From Mytilus edulis (taxonomy: Eukaryota; Mollusca; Bivalvia; Mytilida; Mytilidae), in assembly GCF_963676685.1 (NCBI RefSeq), contig NC_092349.1:83836604-83900603 (forward strand): a stretch of 64,000 nt of DNA, given 5' to 3'. A program made the position numbers and the translations under genes. The notes beneath the pieces were generated by a model. That model did not search any database and was not told where the DNA came from. It was given only the letters and a program-made list of their open reading frames with translations. Below are positions 45,065 to 56,895 of the stretch, piece by piece; the first letter of the stretch is position 1, and each line of letters begins with the position of its first letter.

Positions 45065-46435
45065 CAAAAATTTTTGTGATTCAAATGTTTAAAATGACAT
45101 GATTTTGCTCTAAAATTTCAATTTATCAAAATATTGATACATATTGTGACGGCGCCAAAATGCAACTCCTTTATGCAAAACTGATCCCGTAAGATGTATG
45201 CTTTTTAAACATTTTTTATGTTTTGCTCTTAAATGTTTTATAGGTCGAAGGTAAATATTTTCACTTTGAGAAAAATAATATTATTTCATATTATCTATTT
45301 TTTAAATTAAAACCTGAATGAAATGTTGTTTATACTGTTCTTTTTTAAAATTTTATATTACAGTACGCCCTAAACCTTCCTCGCAGCAAATCACAGATTT
45401 TCTTCTTCAATTTTAATCTGTTTGAAAATTTTCATCCAGTTATTTCCCTCTCTAAAGATTTGAGTCTCCTTTGAAAAAAAAAATAATTGTGAGCTGAACC
45501 ATTTTATTTTCCTTCAGCTGTACGGAATATATGTTATATAGTGCTTTCTGCTACACAATTTTTTAATCTTTATTATTTCTAGTCTCTGAAATTTTCGCAC
45601 CTATTGATAGGATTTATGTGTACAAAAACCGAACGACTGAACCTTATCAAAAATATTTGTACATATTTCTGTCGAAGCGAAACCAAAGCAAGGACATACA
45701 TCTGTAATGAAAAACATATCAAACAACAAAATGGGTTCTCTCCCCTTTGCCAGAAATAATCTCTACCAAATCAATGAAATCAATCTTATCATAGTTACAA
45801 AGATAACAAAAATTACCAAACATACTGTTGGGTACAAGAGACCACACCAGCCTACAACAACATATTTTAAGTATAATGAAAACGGGGGCCCAAGGGTATA
45901 AATCCCTTTTTTTTAAATATAGGATTTCTTCGCCATTTTTTCCCTATAAATGAACTTTATCATATACTTAATAGAAAAATAAGATTAAATAAATGGGGTA
46001 ACTGTTAATTTTCGCTCACAATCTGCCTTCGAAAGAAGCATACAATTTTGTTGAGGTACTTTTAATAATAACTAATAGGAAAATAGAGATAATGTTGAAA
46101 TAAAGAAAGAACTAAATTACAGAAATCGCTTACATTTTACAGTGGTTTAGTTTCAGTAGAGCTAATTTGAAAAAAATAATAAAAAAATATAGATCACCGA
46201 TGCTTTAAAAATATATTTCAATTTTAAATATGGCATGTTTGCACAAAAGGGAAATAATTTAGAGCTTTTTCAATGATATAAACATTTTAAAAGTCATATG
46301 GGGCCAAAACGAATTGATTATATTGGTTGATTTTTTGTACCATATCATAAAGTGACAACGAAGAGTGTAATAAATAAAACTTGTAATGAAAATAAAAAAA
46401 TGTTTAAATTTTTGATGAAATATTTGTACCCGCGA
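45065..46435. other. 3' flank of gene 1, AT-rich
   Basis: No further gene. Polyadenylation-type hexamers occur at 45306-45311 (ATTAAA) and 46369-46378 (AATAAA twice); which is used cannot be told. Confidence 0.45.
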
Positions 46436-46724
46436 GCCTCCTTAAGGTGCACAATTTTGTTAACTAGTTGTTATTGGCCTTGAACTAGCTGTTAGTCACT
46501 GAAAGTACTCTCAGATCTGCACTTAGACTCGTTTTTGTTGAAAGGATGTGTAACTAATCTTTTACGTCCTTTCTGTGTTTTTGCTACTTGTTTTCCTGCT
46601 TTGTATCAATCTGCTGAGTTCAGCATTTTTTAAACTGATTTGTATTGTTTGTTCATATGTAATACGGCTACATCAATGTCCTATGTTTAGAGGAGGGTTG
46701 GACGTCCAGTAGATGTTCAACCCC

Positions 46725-46830
46725 TCCACATTCTGTATGTGTTTGTCCGAGTCAGGATACTGTAAATCAGTGGTTGTCTTTAATAGCTGTACATCATTTT
46801 TGTATTTCATCATAGTGTTTAAAACGTCGA
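46725..46830 (-). repeat. rep-B 3' part, reversed
   Basis: GTTTGTCCGAGTCAGGATACTG, then AATCAGTGGTTGTCTTT, is the reverse of the rep-B stretch seen at 16990-17040. Confidence 0.55.
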
Positions 46831-46912
46831 CAGTGTCTGAGCAGAAAGTTGATGAACCAGGGGTATGTCAAAGGACGTCTCGCTCTGTACTTATACATTC
46901 CGCCTTGGTGTA

Positions 46913-47115
46913 ATTGTTCTATGCTAATTTTTGTTTTCCTGTCTTTCACTTTCGCTAATATGCTTTGTCTATATATATGCTATTTTGTTTTTCTTTGTTA
47001 CAATGACGTGGCTCAGTACTAAAACATCCCGTCATTGTTCTATGATAAGTTTTGTATGCTTATCTTTCGTTTGTGCTAAATTGCTTTGTGTTTCTTTGTT
47101 ACATTTGACGTGACC
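46913..47115. repeat. Diverged direct duplication, unit about 120 bp
   Basis: ATTGTTCTATGCTAATTTTTG...TTACAATGACGTG (46913) and ATTGTTCTATGATAAGTTTTG...TTACATTTGACGTG (47034). Confidence 0.6.
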
Positions 47116-47394
47116 TTGATTGTGCTATATATTGTGCCATGGTAAATAGTTGTTTATATATTTGTTTGTTTTTATAATGATTAAGATAATAACACAAAGT
47201 TGATTGCTGCTCCCCCCTTTTTTTAACATTTATACCTATTGAGTGTCCCTTTGGGATTTTTCGCCTCTCTTTTATGTCTGTCTGTTTTGTTTTCAAATCG
47301 TTGTCAATATAATTGAATTTTATGCAACTGTCATACAAGTGAGAGGTTTTGCTAGCTTAAAACAAGGTTTAATCCACAATTTTCTACATAAAAA

Positions 47395-47535
47395 ATGCCT
47401 GTATCAATCAAGAATATGGTAGTTGTTATCCATTTGTTTGATGTGTTTTAGATTTCAAATTTGCCATTTTAGTTAGGAACTTTCCCTTTTTGCTTTTCCT
47501 CGGAGTTTAATAATTTTGTGATTTTACTTTTTATA
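47395..47535 (-). repeat. rep-A copy, reversed
   Basis: GTTATCCATTTGTTTGATG, CCTCGGAGTTTAATAATTTTG and GTGATTTTACTTTTTATAC in reversed rep-A order. Confidence 0.65.
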
Positions 47536-47559
47536 CAATTCACCCTCTTCGTTTTCTAG

Positions 47560-47665
47560 TTTGAATTGTTTTACATTTACATTTAGCATGTCTGAGCCTC
47601 TTATAACCGAATAGACGGTATGGGTTTTACTCATTGTTGAAGGCTGTATGGTGACCTATAGAAAA
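47560..47665 (-). repeat. rep-B fragment, reversed
   Basis: GAATTGTTTTACATTTACATTT, GGGTTTTACTCATTGTTGAAGG and ATGGTGACCTATAG match reversed rep-B (compare 61280-61360). Confidence 0.65.
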
Positions 47666-47895
47666 AAAAGTAAAATCACAAAAATACTGAACTCAGAGGA
47701 AAATCTAATCGGAAAGTCCATAATCACATGGCAAAATCAAATGACAAAATACGAAGGGACAAGAACTGTCATATTCCTGACTTGATACAGCCATTTTCAA
47801 ATGTAGAAAATGGTGGATTAAACCTGGTTTTATAGCGCTAAACCTCTCACCTTGTTGACAGTCTCATCAAATACCGTTTTATTTACAATAATTGT
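47665..47895 (+). repeat. rep-A copy
   Basis: Nearly colinear with 4462-4695. It stands head to head with the reversed copy at 47395-47535, separated by rep-B. Confidence 0.75.
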
Positions 47896-48074
47896 CTTCT
47901 ATGTCATTTGGTTTCTTGTTGTCTTATTGGCAACTATACTATTAATTCATATTAACTACATTTTGTCTATAAAAGACTTCATAGTTGATATAATGACTAA
48001 AACAATAGTTTTTAGAAAACTGTTGGTAAACGTTTGTTAATTCTTAACACAATTTAATGCTAATGAGTGTCGGT

Positions 48075-48135
48075 TAGTGTATAGAAAGGTATGCCCAAGC
48101 TCTAATTTTCATAGTATTTACCTTTCTATACACTA
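48075..48135. repeat. Perfect 17-bp inverted repeat, 61-bp hairpin
   Basis: TAGTGTATAGAAAGGTA (48075-48091) and its exact reverse complement (48119-48135) enclose a 27-nt loop. Confidence 0.7.
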
Positions 48136-48139
48136 TCCA

Positions 48140-51045
48140 ATTTAGCACATGTTTACAACTTGAGTAATCCTGTAATTAGTCTATTGATATGTTTTGGCTA
48201 ACTAGGTGTAGCTCGTTTACTTAGTTTTGTAAATCTACTCACTATTATCATTGCAAGATATTGACTCCAAATTGAAAAGATTGTAGTTGCTGGTGTAAGT
48301 ATGTTTATTGGTATATTTGTATAAAGCTGTTTTTTTACTATACATGATAAATTTTAAAACGTATAGATAATTTGAAGTGGCAGATCCAAAAAGAGGGTGG
48401 TTGAAAACGCTTTTTTGGGGTATGATCAATGTTTTGAATAAGAACATACAGTTTGACCCCCTCTCCCTTCTTTTGGGCTGTAACCCCTTTTACACGGCTT
48501 TGGAGGTCAAGCTGTGTTGTACAAGAATCTATAAAATATTTTGGGATGCTATGAAGAACAAAGACGCTAAATTCATTCAAGAGTGAACATCACAATATAA
48601 ACGTTACGCACGTTATTGCGTCAATACCGTGTAATCAACCAGTCCACACTAATAAACAGCTTTTCTATAAAACCATAACAGTTAAGTTTTATAAAACTTA
48701 TATCCATAGACTAGCCAGGTCAATACTATTCCGAAAAAAAGTACAAATTATTTTATCATATTTTACTTTAGTCTAAAATAAGGACAACATATTGACAAAA
48801 CGTCAAGAATATGCGTGTCAGACGTAACAGACTATACGTATAATCATTTTAGCAGGGGTATTTGTGTTCTTCAAAATAGTGTTATATCCACGAAAATTCG
48901 AATGAATGATAATTATGCTTCATATATAAAGTATAACAATATTACTTGATATGTGTTTCTGGTACGACCAACGCTATTTTTTGGCAAAAACAAATAGTGT
49001 TCATATTGGTAAGATTTTGGAAGATGTTAAGTTATCAAAATTTCTAGGTTTTAAAATATAAGATTATATGATATTTCGTTTGTGTAAATTCGGCTCGCAT
49101 ATGTGCATACATAGACCATATCAAAATCGAATTTTTGGAGCACTCACACTACATATAAAAATGCAACGGCTTCTTGGAAATGTCTTGCAAGATGTCCAAT
49201 GTCGGATTTCGCCGTTGTTTTACAAATAAATTGTCATTTGCGACGTTATATATTAAAAATTTAGATTAGTTGCATGCTAAATAGTCCTTTTCCGTAATTG
49301 TGCTTTAACTTTACAAAACAGCTACATACTTTTTGATAACTTGCGTAGTCAAAACGACTTCGTTTTCAAAGAAATGAAATGTCTTGCAAGTGTGTCCACT
49401 GGACGATTTTCGTACGTTTTCAACGTTGTCGATTCGGGGTACGCTATTTATGGTGGATCATCTGTATATAGTTCCTTAGATAGAATTTCAGATACTATCA
49501 ACAAAACCACAAAGCATCATAAAAAAAAATTCAGATGACTGGGTTTGTTCGTTTAGATGAGGTTCTCAAGTTGTGAAAAAGTTTTGTATCACAAGAGGAT
49601 AACAAATCATCTTTATCAAATTTTCAAATTTGGGAAGCGTAAACTGACTGCAATTTTTTTTATTTATCTGCAATAAGATTTATGTGTATAGAATTGAAAG
49701 TGAAAATAAAATTGGGCCTAAAGCGTGGCTATATACCTCTCCACATCATACAAATTAAAGCTTGTAAACATATGAGATGAATTATAATTAACCTTTTTGT
49801 CTGACAATCGTTTCATTTCATAATCTAATTGTACCGCTATTAAAGAAAGTATAGTGAATTTTACAAGCAAGACCCGTTTAACTTGTTATTCTCGACAAAC
49901 TTTTTATATTAAAGCAAAATATATATCCTCCTCCTTTTCGGATCTAAATGGGAAAACATTGCACTTTAATACGTTTTATGTCAATTGATCTCTGGTAGAG
50001 AATATCATTGGCTCTCATCATACCGTATATATCTTCTCATTTCATAAAAATATGCATTACCCAAACACGATATATTTTGTTGTTTGTTGCTTACGTTACC
50101 TTCATTTGGAAATATTCAGTGCATATTCAGTACAACAAAACATTATAAAACGTATCCACATTGATGTGCAAAACAAAAAAATGCAAGTTAAATACAAAAC
50201 TTATCCCAAATAATTGGTAATCGCCGTAAAACGTAAAAATTTGACGTTACCATTTGAGACGCAATATCGTGCTTAACGTCACAGCAACTAATTATGTAAT
50301 ACTAATGTCATAGTGAAATTGTCACAATTTGAAAGATTAATCTTTCTTCTTTCTTTTGGTACCTCATTTATAAAATATAAAGAGGGATTAAATGAATTAC
50401 ATCAGTTTAAAGTTGTCTGATTGGGAGTGAAAAAATCTTTGTATTGTGCTACCTTAAATGAAAGAACTTTTACTTGTCAACAACATTTTTTGATCCAAAT
50501 ATTAAATAGTGAGATGTTTCAAAATTAATTTGAAAACTATTTACAAACTATTTAGTTTAATTTGGAACACAACATTTTTTTTCAAATTAGCCAGTAGCAA
50601 TTTTTATTTCAATATCTTGATTACGATACAATGAAATCTTATCCTTGTGGTCATTCGTGCGTAGTTACTTAGTATATGGAAAAAGTATGTACTATGAAAG
50701 TTAGAAGACAAATTTAAGCAATTTGATTGGACGAGAAGTTGTAAGTATGTGCTAATTTCCAATATTTGTCTTGGGAAAATGTCAACAGTTCACTTCATTC
50801 GTCATGGAATTTGATCATTTCACATCATAAAAAATGAAATAGGAAAATAAGTATGTTGATATATTCTAAATAAGGCTATTTATACTTTTCTATGCCTTCA
50901 CATGTATTTTCAAATCATGCAATACATGAAATAGTCATAAGTAGAAGTACTGTCACGAGTAAACATAAATTATCCACATGTTATTTCCGAATCGACAAAT
51001 ACAAAAAGGACATGCCGTAATGCCTGTCATGTGATGGAGTATATG
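48140..51045. other. AT-rich intergenic DNA, 2.9 kb
   Basis: Short frames (48377, 49341) have no domain or splice context that I can support. Confidence 0.5.
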
Positions 51046-51049
51046 TAAA

Positions 51050-51150
51050 GAGGTACCAGGATTATAATTTGGTTCATAATTACATAAGACTCGTAAGTTA
51101 AAATGTACGCTCCGATCAAAATAAATAGAAAGCCAAACAAGTAAAACTAA
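51050..51150 (-). repeat. rep-C remnant without ribozyme
   Basis: GAGGTACCAGGATTATAATTTGG, then CATAAGACTCGTAAG and AGCCAAACAAGTAAAAC. The ribozyme core between them is lost. Confidence 0.6.
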
Positions 51151-51154
51151 TTTA

Positions 51155-52025
51155 GACTGACAATACTAACAGTACTGCTACTACTATTTCTGACACCTTT
51201 CACTGTTCTTCTTCTACCACCTTCACTTATTAACTAAAGACAACTACATGTTCTACTACTATGCCTTTGACATTATGCCTTTGACATTTTGACATTTGAT
51301 AAGGAGATTTGTCAAGTTTTCTATAGCCATTTTTCACAGATACTGTATGAGTAAAGCTACATTTCTTAAAAACCAGCTTAGCATATATATCGATCAATTT
51401 TGAAATACTAGTAAACGGTTAAACCACTAAATTATAACTATCGGATGTTCATATCTTATTTATATAGACCAGCGGTAGAATCAGAAAAGAAATAATTTAA
51501 TGAACCCACCGAAAACACGGCAGAATTATATATCACTGAAAAGAGAAAATTGTAAACCTTCAGATTAATGATGCCGTAATCATGAGAAGTGGTCGGAATT
51601 TTGTATAATTGTAGTCAATGGTCAACAATTATATATTTCCAAATATTGTCCTAACCGTTAATTTTGGGTTAAATTCAGAAATGAAAAATATCTTAAGGAA
51701 GCATAGGACATTTTTTCATTCAGTATATATGTGGCCTGTATGTATTACCGGATTTTATAAAAGCAACGTTATTCTTTAACGTGAAACTGACGTTACTTCT
51801 TAGATAAAACATTTTGTTCATTAATGACTTCATTTTGTTTCCATACAACGATGGCCTTGAACTTTGGTACTATTTTTTTTCATTAACATGAAGCTAAAAC
51901 ACGACTTGTTACTTTGCAAAACTTTAGAGTCATTGAAAAAGGGTTTTATCGTAAATTTCATTGATTTCAGGTCCACTGGCTATTTGAGTAAATTTTTGAA
52001 ATTATCAATTCTGACTAAATAAAGG
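51155..52025. other. Intergenic DNA
   Basis: Nothing recognised. Confidence 0.5.
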
Positions 52026-52029
52026 CAAC

Positions 52030-52445
52030 AGTAGTATACCACTGTTCAAACTCATAAATCCATGGACAAAAAACAAAATCGGGGTAACAAACTTAAACTG
52101 AGGGAAACGCATTAAATATAAGAGGAGAACAACGAAACAACACTACAATGTAACCCACACAGAAACGGACCAAGCAACAGACAAAATCCCACGAGAATAA
52201 CAAATATAACATCAAAAGTAAATACATGAAATTGGGATAGACAAGTACCGTGAAACGTCTTATCGCAATGTGAATTTACACTCAAAAATAAGATAAAACA
52301 AACGACGCCACGTTAAAATGTAACACACATGGAAACGAACTATAATATAACAATGGCCATATTCCTGACTTGGTACAGGACATTTTTAAAGAAAAAAATG
52401 GCGGGTTGAACCTGGTTTTGTGGCATGCCAAACCTCCCCTTTTAT
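52030..52445 (+). repeat. Composite repeat ending in a rep-A 3' part
   Basis: An A-rich strand with GTTCAAACTCATAAATCCATGG and GGGAAACGCATTAAATATAAG, then the rep-A end (CATATTCCTGACTTGGTACAGG, GGTTGAACCTGGTTTTG). The first part is known to me only as a common mussel-type repeat. Confidence 0.5.
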
Positions 52446-52449
52446 AGCC

Positions 52450-53265
52450 ATGTGAAATATGACATTAAGATGACAACTCAACACCACAGGACTACAATAT
52501 AAATAAATTGGAGAATACAATTGACAAAGAAACACACGAACAACAGTCAACAAAAGGCAATAAGTTGAAAATTTTAATATTTTAAAACTGTCTAAAATAT
52601 TTGTTTTTTACAGTAAAAATGTATCGATATAAGGTTTTTGAAATATATAAGCACCATATCAACATTTTTGACGTTATTTAACGTTCGTAAGGTCAAAATC
52701 CTCTATGTTTCACGAAACAAAAATAGCTTTTGTTGTCAAACTTATATAAACGTATAAATTACAGAAAAAGTAACTGAAGGTAAAATAATTTTATAAAGTT
52801 ATCAGCATGTTAAAGACGTGAATACATCATATAATCAAGCATAATTATCATCATCGTCATCATCAGTCTCTGTCAGGTGTGTATTGATATTTTTACAAAA
52901 GTCAGATGCTTGTCATTGACAAAGTAAAGTACAGGATAAATTCTTTTTAAAGCACATATAACCATTTCTGCAAACTGATTTTCCTGATATGTGCATTCAT
53001 CCAGACTTTGGTTTCGAATGAAGACCTGAAGACGTGATGTTTGAATTATGCTTCACAAGGGAGGAGTCGGAACTAGGTGGAATCTTTACAAGGCTAATTC
53101 AACCCGGAATTTGTCCAGATTGATATGCCAGCGTATGGACTTTCCTTTCAGACCACACAGCTTTGTTATGCGTTTTCCACTGAGGTCTATCGAATCATCT
53201 ATATTTAGTCAGGGTAGGAGGCATTGATTGAATCGACAACAGAATCTCCTAGAGAATATTAAGAA
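52450..53265. other. Intergenic DNA
   Basis: Nothing recognised apart from a short CATCAT/CGTCAT-rich run near 52850. Confidence 0.5.
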
Positions 53266-53269
53266 GGTG

Positions 53270-53390
53270 TATGACTGTTGTTATCCATTCGTTTGGTGTA
53301 TTTGAGCTTTTGATTTTGCCATTTCATTACGGACTTTCCGATCTGACTTTTCCTCGGCGTATGGTATTTTTGTTATTTTACTTTTAATCC
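53270..53390 (-). repeat. rep-A fragment, reversed
   Basis: TTATCCATTCGTTTGGTGTATTTG and GGACTTTCCGATCTGACTTTTCCTCGG. Confidence 0.7.
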
Positions 53391-53514
53391 AGTAGGCATT
53401 ATACCTTCCCATCAGCATTTTCAGTAAAATTATTAAATAAAACCGTTGATTCAATGATCCCAATTCTTTCTTGCTGCCTCTTGAATATTCTTAATTCTAT
53501 CTTTTAACTTTTTT

Positions 53515-53690
53515 ATATTCGAGAGTCAGTGATGTGTCATTTGTAGACGAAACGTGCGTTTGGTTCAATACAATTTTTCATCCCTGGTATCTATGTTGAG
53601 TTTATTTACAACCACTGACCCGAGCCGATGCCATTGCTGTTGGCGTTTTTATTCCCCGATGTTATCATCAGCCCATAAGTCACTGCACGA
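53515..53690 (+). repeat. Old rep-C copy, reversed, ribozyme degraded
   Basis: GTAGACGAAACGTGCGTTTGG and ACTGACCCGAGCCGATGCCATTG follow the reversed rep-C order. The first core box reads GTGATGTG instead of CTGATGAG. Confidence 0.65.
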
Positions 53691-53744
53691 TAAAAGACCT
53701 AAAAGCACTAGTGGCCTGAGGTCTTTTAAATGGGCAAAAAAGTA

Positions 53745-53906
53745 AACGGTCATGATACATATTCAAATTCATTTCTAAATAGTAAAATGAAAGTACATCA
53801 GTTAACTGTGAATGTAGAATTTTTCGCAGTGTTAGAAATTGGTGAAAATTCTATAAAGGCTATCATTCTCCCTTATGGACCAGGAAATACTACCGTGACA
53901 CCTTAA
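53745..53906 (+). repeat. Direct duplicate A, with a 39-codon frame
   Basis: This stretch and 54568-54731 are about 85-90% identical. The frame from ATG 53787 reads QLTVNVEFFAVLE and PYGPGNTTV, then stops at 53904. The family is unknown. Confidence 0.6.
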
Positions 53907-54567
53907 GGAGGATATATATGTTTATACTAAATCAATAAAAGGATTTAGTATAAAAGGAATTACACAAACAGTCAACTTAGAGATATATTCTAGTACATGT
54001 AATGTTAAAAAGATGTTAGAATAATAGTTAACCGCCATCTAAAGAGTCTTGTTGTGTTGCCTTCATAATCTGGAAATGGCTTTAGTAATTTAAGGCATGC
54101 TGTAAAATGTGGAATGGACTTTAATATCATTTTTCATGATTTGGTGCTTAAACTGTTTGTTTCAGTCAGATTAACTATTAATGGAGTTGGTTATCCAATT
54201 ATTCCTCCTGAATAACCATCTTTGACTACTGTGTTGATTTGAAACATCATATATTTGGGTTTTATTCTCTCCTTTAGTAAAAATGGTAAGATGAAAAAAA
54301 AGTTAAAATCTGCCAGCTGGGGTAGGGGTGTAATCCTTCACTTTTTTTGGTAAGACTAGTATTCTTTATTGTTATATGTTTCAAAATAAGAAGTCTATAC
54401 ATGATAGGTGTCATGACTGATTTCAAGTTTGTAATGTCTTGGTTAAGGTGGCACGATAGTATTTGCATCCCAGAATTTAGGTTGCTCTTTTGTGTACCCT
54501 ACCTAAGTCAATGTATCGGATCAGTGTGATTGGACAAAAAATGCAGTATTTAAAAAAAGAAAAAAAG

Positions 54568-54806
54568 GAAACGGTCATGATACACCTTCAAATTCATTTC
54601 GGTATAGTAAAATGAAAGTACTTCAGTTAACTGTGAATGTAGAATTTTTCGCAGTGTTAGAAATGGGTATAAATTCTAAAAATGCTATCATTATCCCCTA
54701 TGGACCAGGAAATACTAACGTGCTACCTGATAGAACTGATCCGAATGAGAATAAAATAAAAATAAACGGCTCGGACTGCAATTCCGGAAATACAAAAATG
54801 GTGTAA
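54568..54806 (+). repeat. Direct duplicate B, with a 64-codon frame
   Basis: The counterpart of the 53.8-kb sequence, 824 bp downstream. Its frame from ATG 54612 continues past the duplicated part to a stop at 54804 (QLTVNVEFFAVLE, PYGPGNTNV, then an Asn/Lys-rich end). It may be a conserved coding fragment or part of an unnamed repeat. Confidence 0.5.
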
Positions 54807-54809
54807 CGG

Positions 54810-55920
54810 ATTGATGTGTCCTATCTAAACTAAAAAAATCTTTTGAATCGGATAAGAAAGTTGTTTTGTATAGAGTAAATATCAAAGTGTATATTTATGC
54901 CAAAAAAACTTAACTGAAGCGTTTTATTATTATCCTGTTATAAAAGAAAACCGGAGAAAATCGTGTTTACCACAACTTTTGAAGTAAAACGGTTTTTAAC
55001 ATGTTGATGGTAAATATTTAAAAAAATAATTATTGGTTATTTTTATCGTCAGTGTTATATTCTTACATTTGCATAAAAAAAATAGCCGTAATATTGTGAT
55101 TTGTAATAATAATTAACATTTGAGTGTATCAGTTAGTTTTGTTTTATCCACTACATAACGTCCTAAAAAGCCATTTTTACAGAAATTCGACCGTACGATT
55201 TTCTTACGGCATGTTTAAAATGTAAGTTTAACATGTATTCTTTCATTTAAAAAAATCCAGGTGTGTGTTCTTTGGGTGCATTAAACTCTTAACTAAGCGT
55301 CTTTTCAGATTTTGCCGCTGCACTTATACCAATGATTGGTCTACTATGATGCAGATTATCCAAGGAAAAGTCGTTCTACACATTTCAGTAGAAAATTGCT
55401 TGTTATAGAGATGCACACAACAATTAAGCATGATATTTTTTTAAATTATTTTCTTATGTGGTATTTAATAAAAGCTGTACGATTGATATCAACGTCAAAA
55501 GAAGAAATATGCACCTTTCTTTTGAAAAAAAATCCGGCATTGTTCACCTGTTGAAAACAGATGTATAAAACTTTTCATATGCATGTCCTATTATCCCCCT
55601 AACATTTCATTGCATAACAAAATTTCGCTGGAATTTAACAAATCAAATATTTACCTCTGTTTTAACCTGTGTACAAGCTTCAGTAACCATGTAACCATGT
55701 AACCTCAAGAATCTAAAATAGTATATCGAAACACTAAATAAAAAAAAATCATGATTTGAACATCCAAGATATATGTTTATGACCCAGATATTTTTTTACT
55801 GTAATGAAATACAGGATTTTTTTTAAACCTGTCACATTTAAGGGAATGTTTTTTTCGATCCGTTTTCGTATGCAACCTACTATGAATTGGTGGTGCTATA
55901 AAACGTGTTTCATATATGAA
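54810..55920. other. AT-rich intergenic DNA upstream of gene 2
   Basis: Nothing recognised. Confidence 0.5.
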
Positions 55921-55925
55921 ATAGA

Positions 55926-56430
55926 AGGAAATGTGATTTGTTTGCAAATGGTACAACTTTCCACCAGTGTTCGATTGACATGTATATAAGAAAATATAGG
56001 TAACTGAAAGGACTTTAAAAACCGATAGAAAAAATACCGTATAGTCGGCTGTAAAATGTCCTGTCAATGAAATAATCAATCCGCGAATTCATACGGACTA
56101 ATATATAACAAAACAGTTGAGGAAAGCAAATATAAAACACTTCAACCGATGCCAACCTCTTAACTACAGATTTTTGACTTTGGACAGGCCCATATAGAAT
56201 ACGGCGGGGTTCAACATGTTTGAAGGTAATTAATCCTCCCTTACTAGGGACAGTGGACAGGGAACAAAAGAACAATCCATGAAAAAGTCAGACGAAAAAT
56301 CCTCACTCACCAGATTGACATAAAGCAGGACAACATCTATCAAGTGCACATTTATAATTCCCTAAAACAAAAACAGTACACTTCTGAGAGTATACGCAGT
56401 TCCTGAAAATAATTTTAAAGCCAATAATAA
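55926..56430 (+). repeat. rep-B long copy upstream of gene 2
   Basis: GAAATGTGATTTGTTTGCAAATG, CCGTATAGTCGGCTGTAAAATG, TTTTTGACTTTGGACAGG and GAGTATACGCAGTTCCTG follow the same order as 43922-44430. Confidence 0.7.
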
Positions 56431-56767
56431 AAAATATAATATCAAACAGTACCAACATGAAGTTGATTTAGTGTAAAGACGACTAACAATCCGCTGATTG
56501 AAAAAAAAACATGACCTTGTGCAATGCCAACGTATAAATTGTGTTTATTATGTTTGACAAAAGTCAAAATAAAAACAAAAGTGATAAAATAAAATGTAAC
56601 GGAAAGTAAGCTCAAGTAGATATTTTTTTTTAACAATGTATTAAGCAAATAAGGAAACAATAGTTGAAACTGGTCCTTAATATCGTCACTGTTCTGTATT
56701 AATATACATGTACACGAGTTTCTATGAAATAGATAGTCATCAAAGCGTATTAAAAGCAATAACATTG

Positions 56768-56895
56768 ATGGAGACACGTTACAAGCTTATTGCGAACAAC
56801 GTTGTGTTTCTTATTTTTGCGTTTGTTGGAACGACAAATTGTGCATCACTGAATTTAACAGATGTAAATGTTTGTCCTAGAAGAGTAACTGTAGG
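56768..56895 (+). CDS. Gene 2 exon 1: signal peptide and VCPR motif
   Basis: It encodes METRYKL, then a hydrophobic NVVFLIFAFVG core and a likely cleavage after NCAS, then LTDVNVCPRRVTV. Donor GTAAGT at 56896; ends in phase 2. An upstream ATG at 56708 is in frame but would put about 20 residues before the hydrophobic core, so the later start is preferred. Confidence 0.8.
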
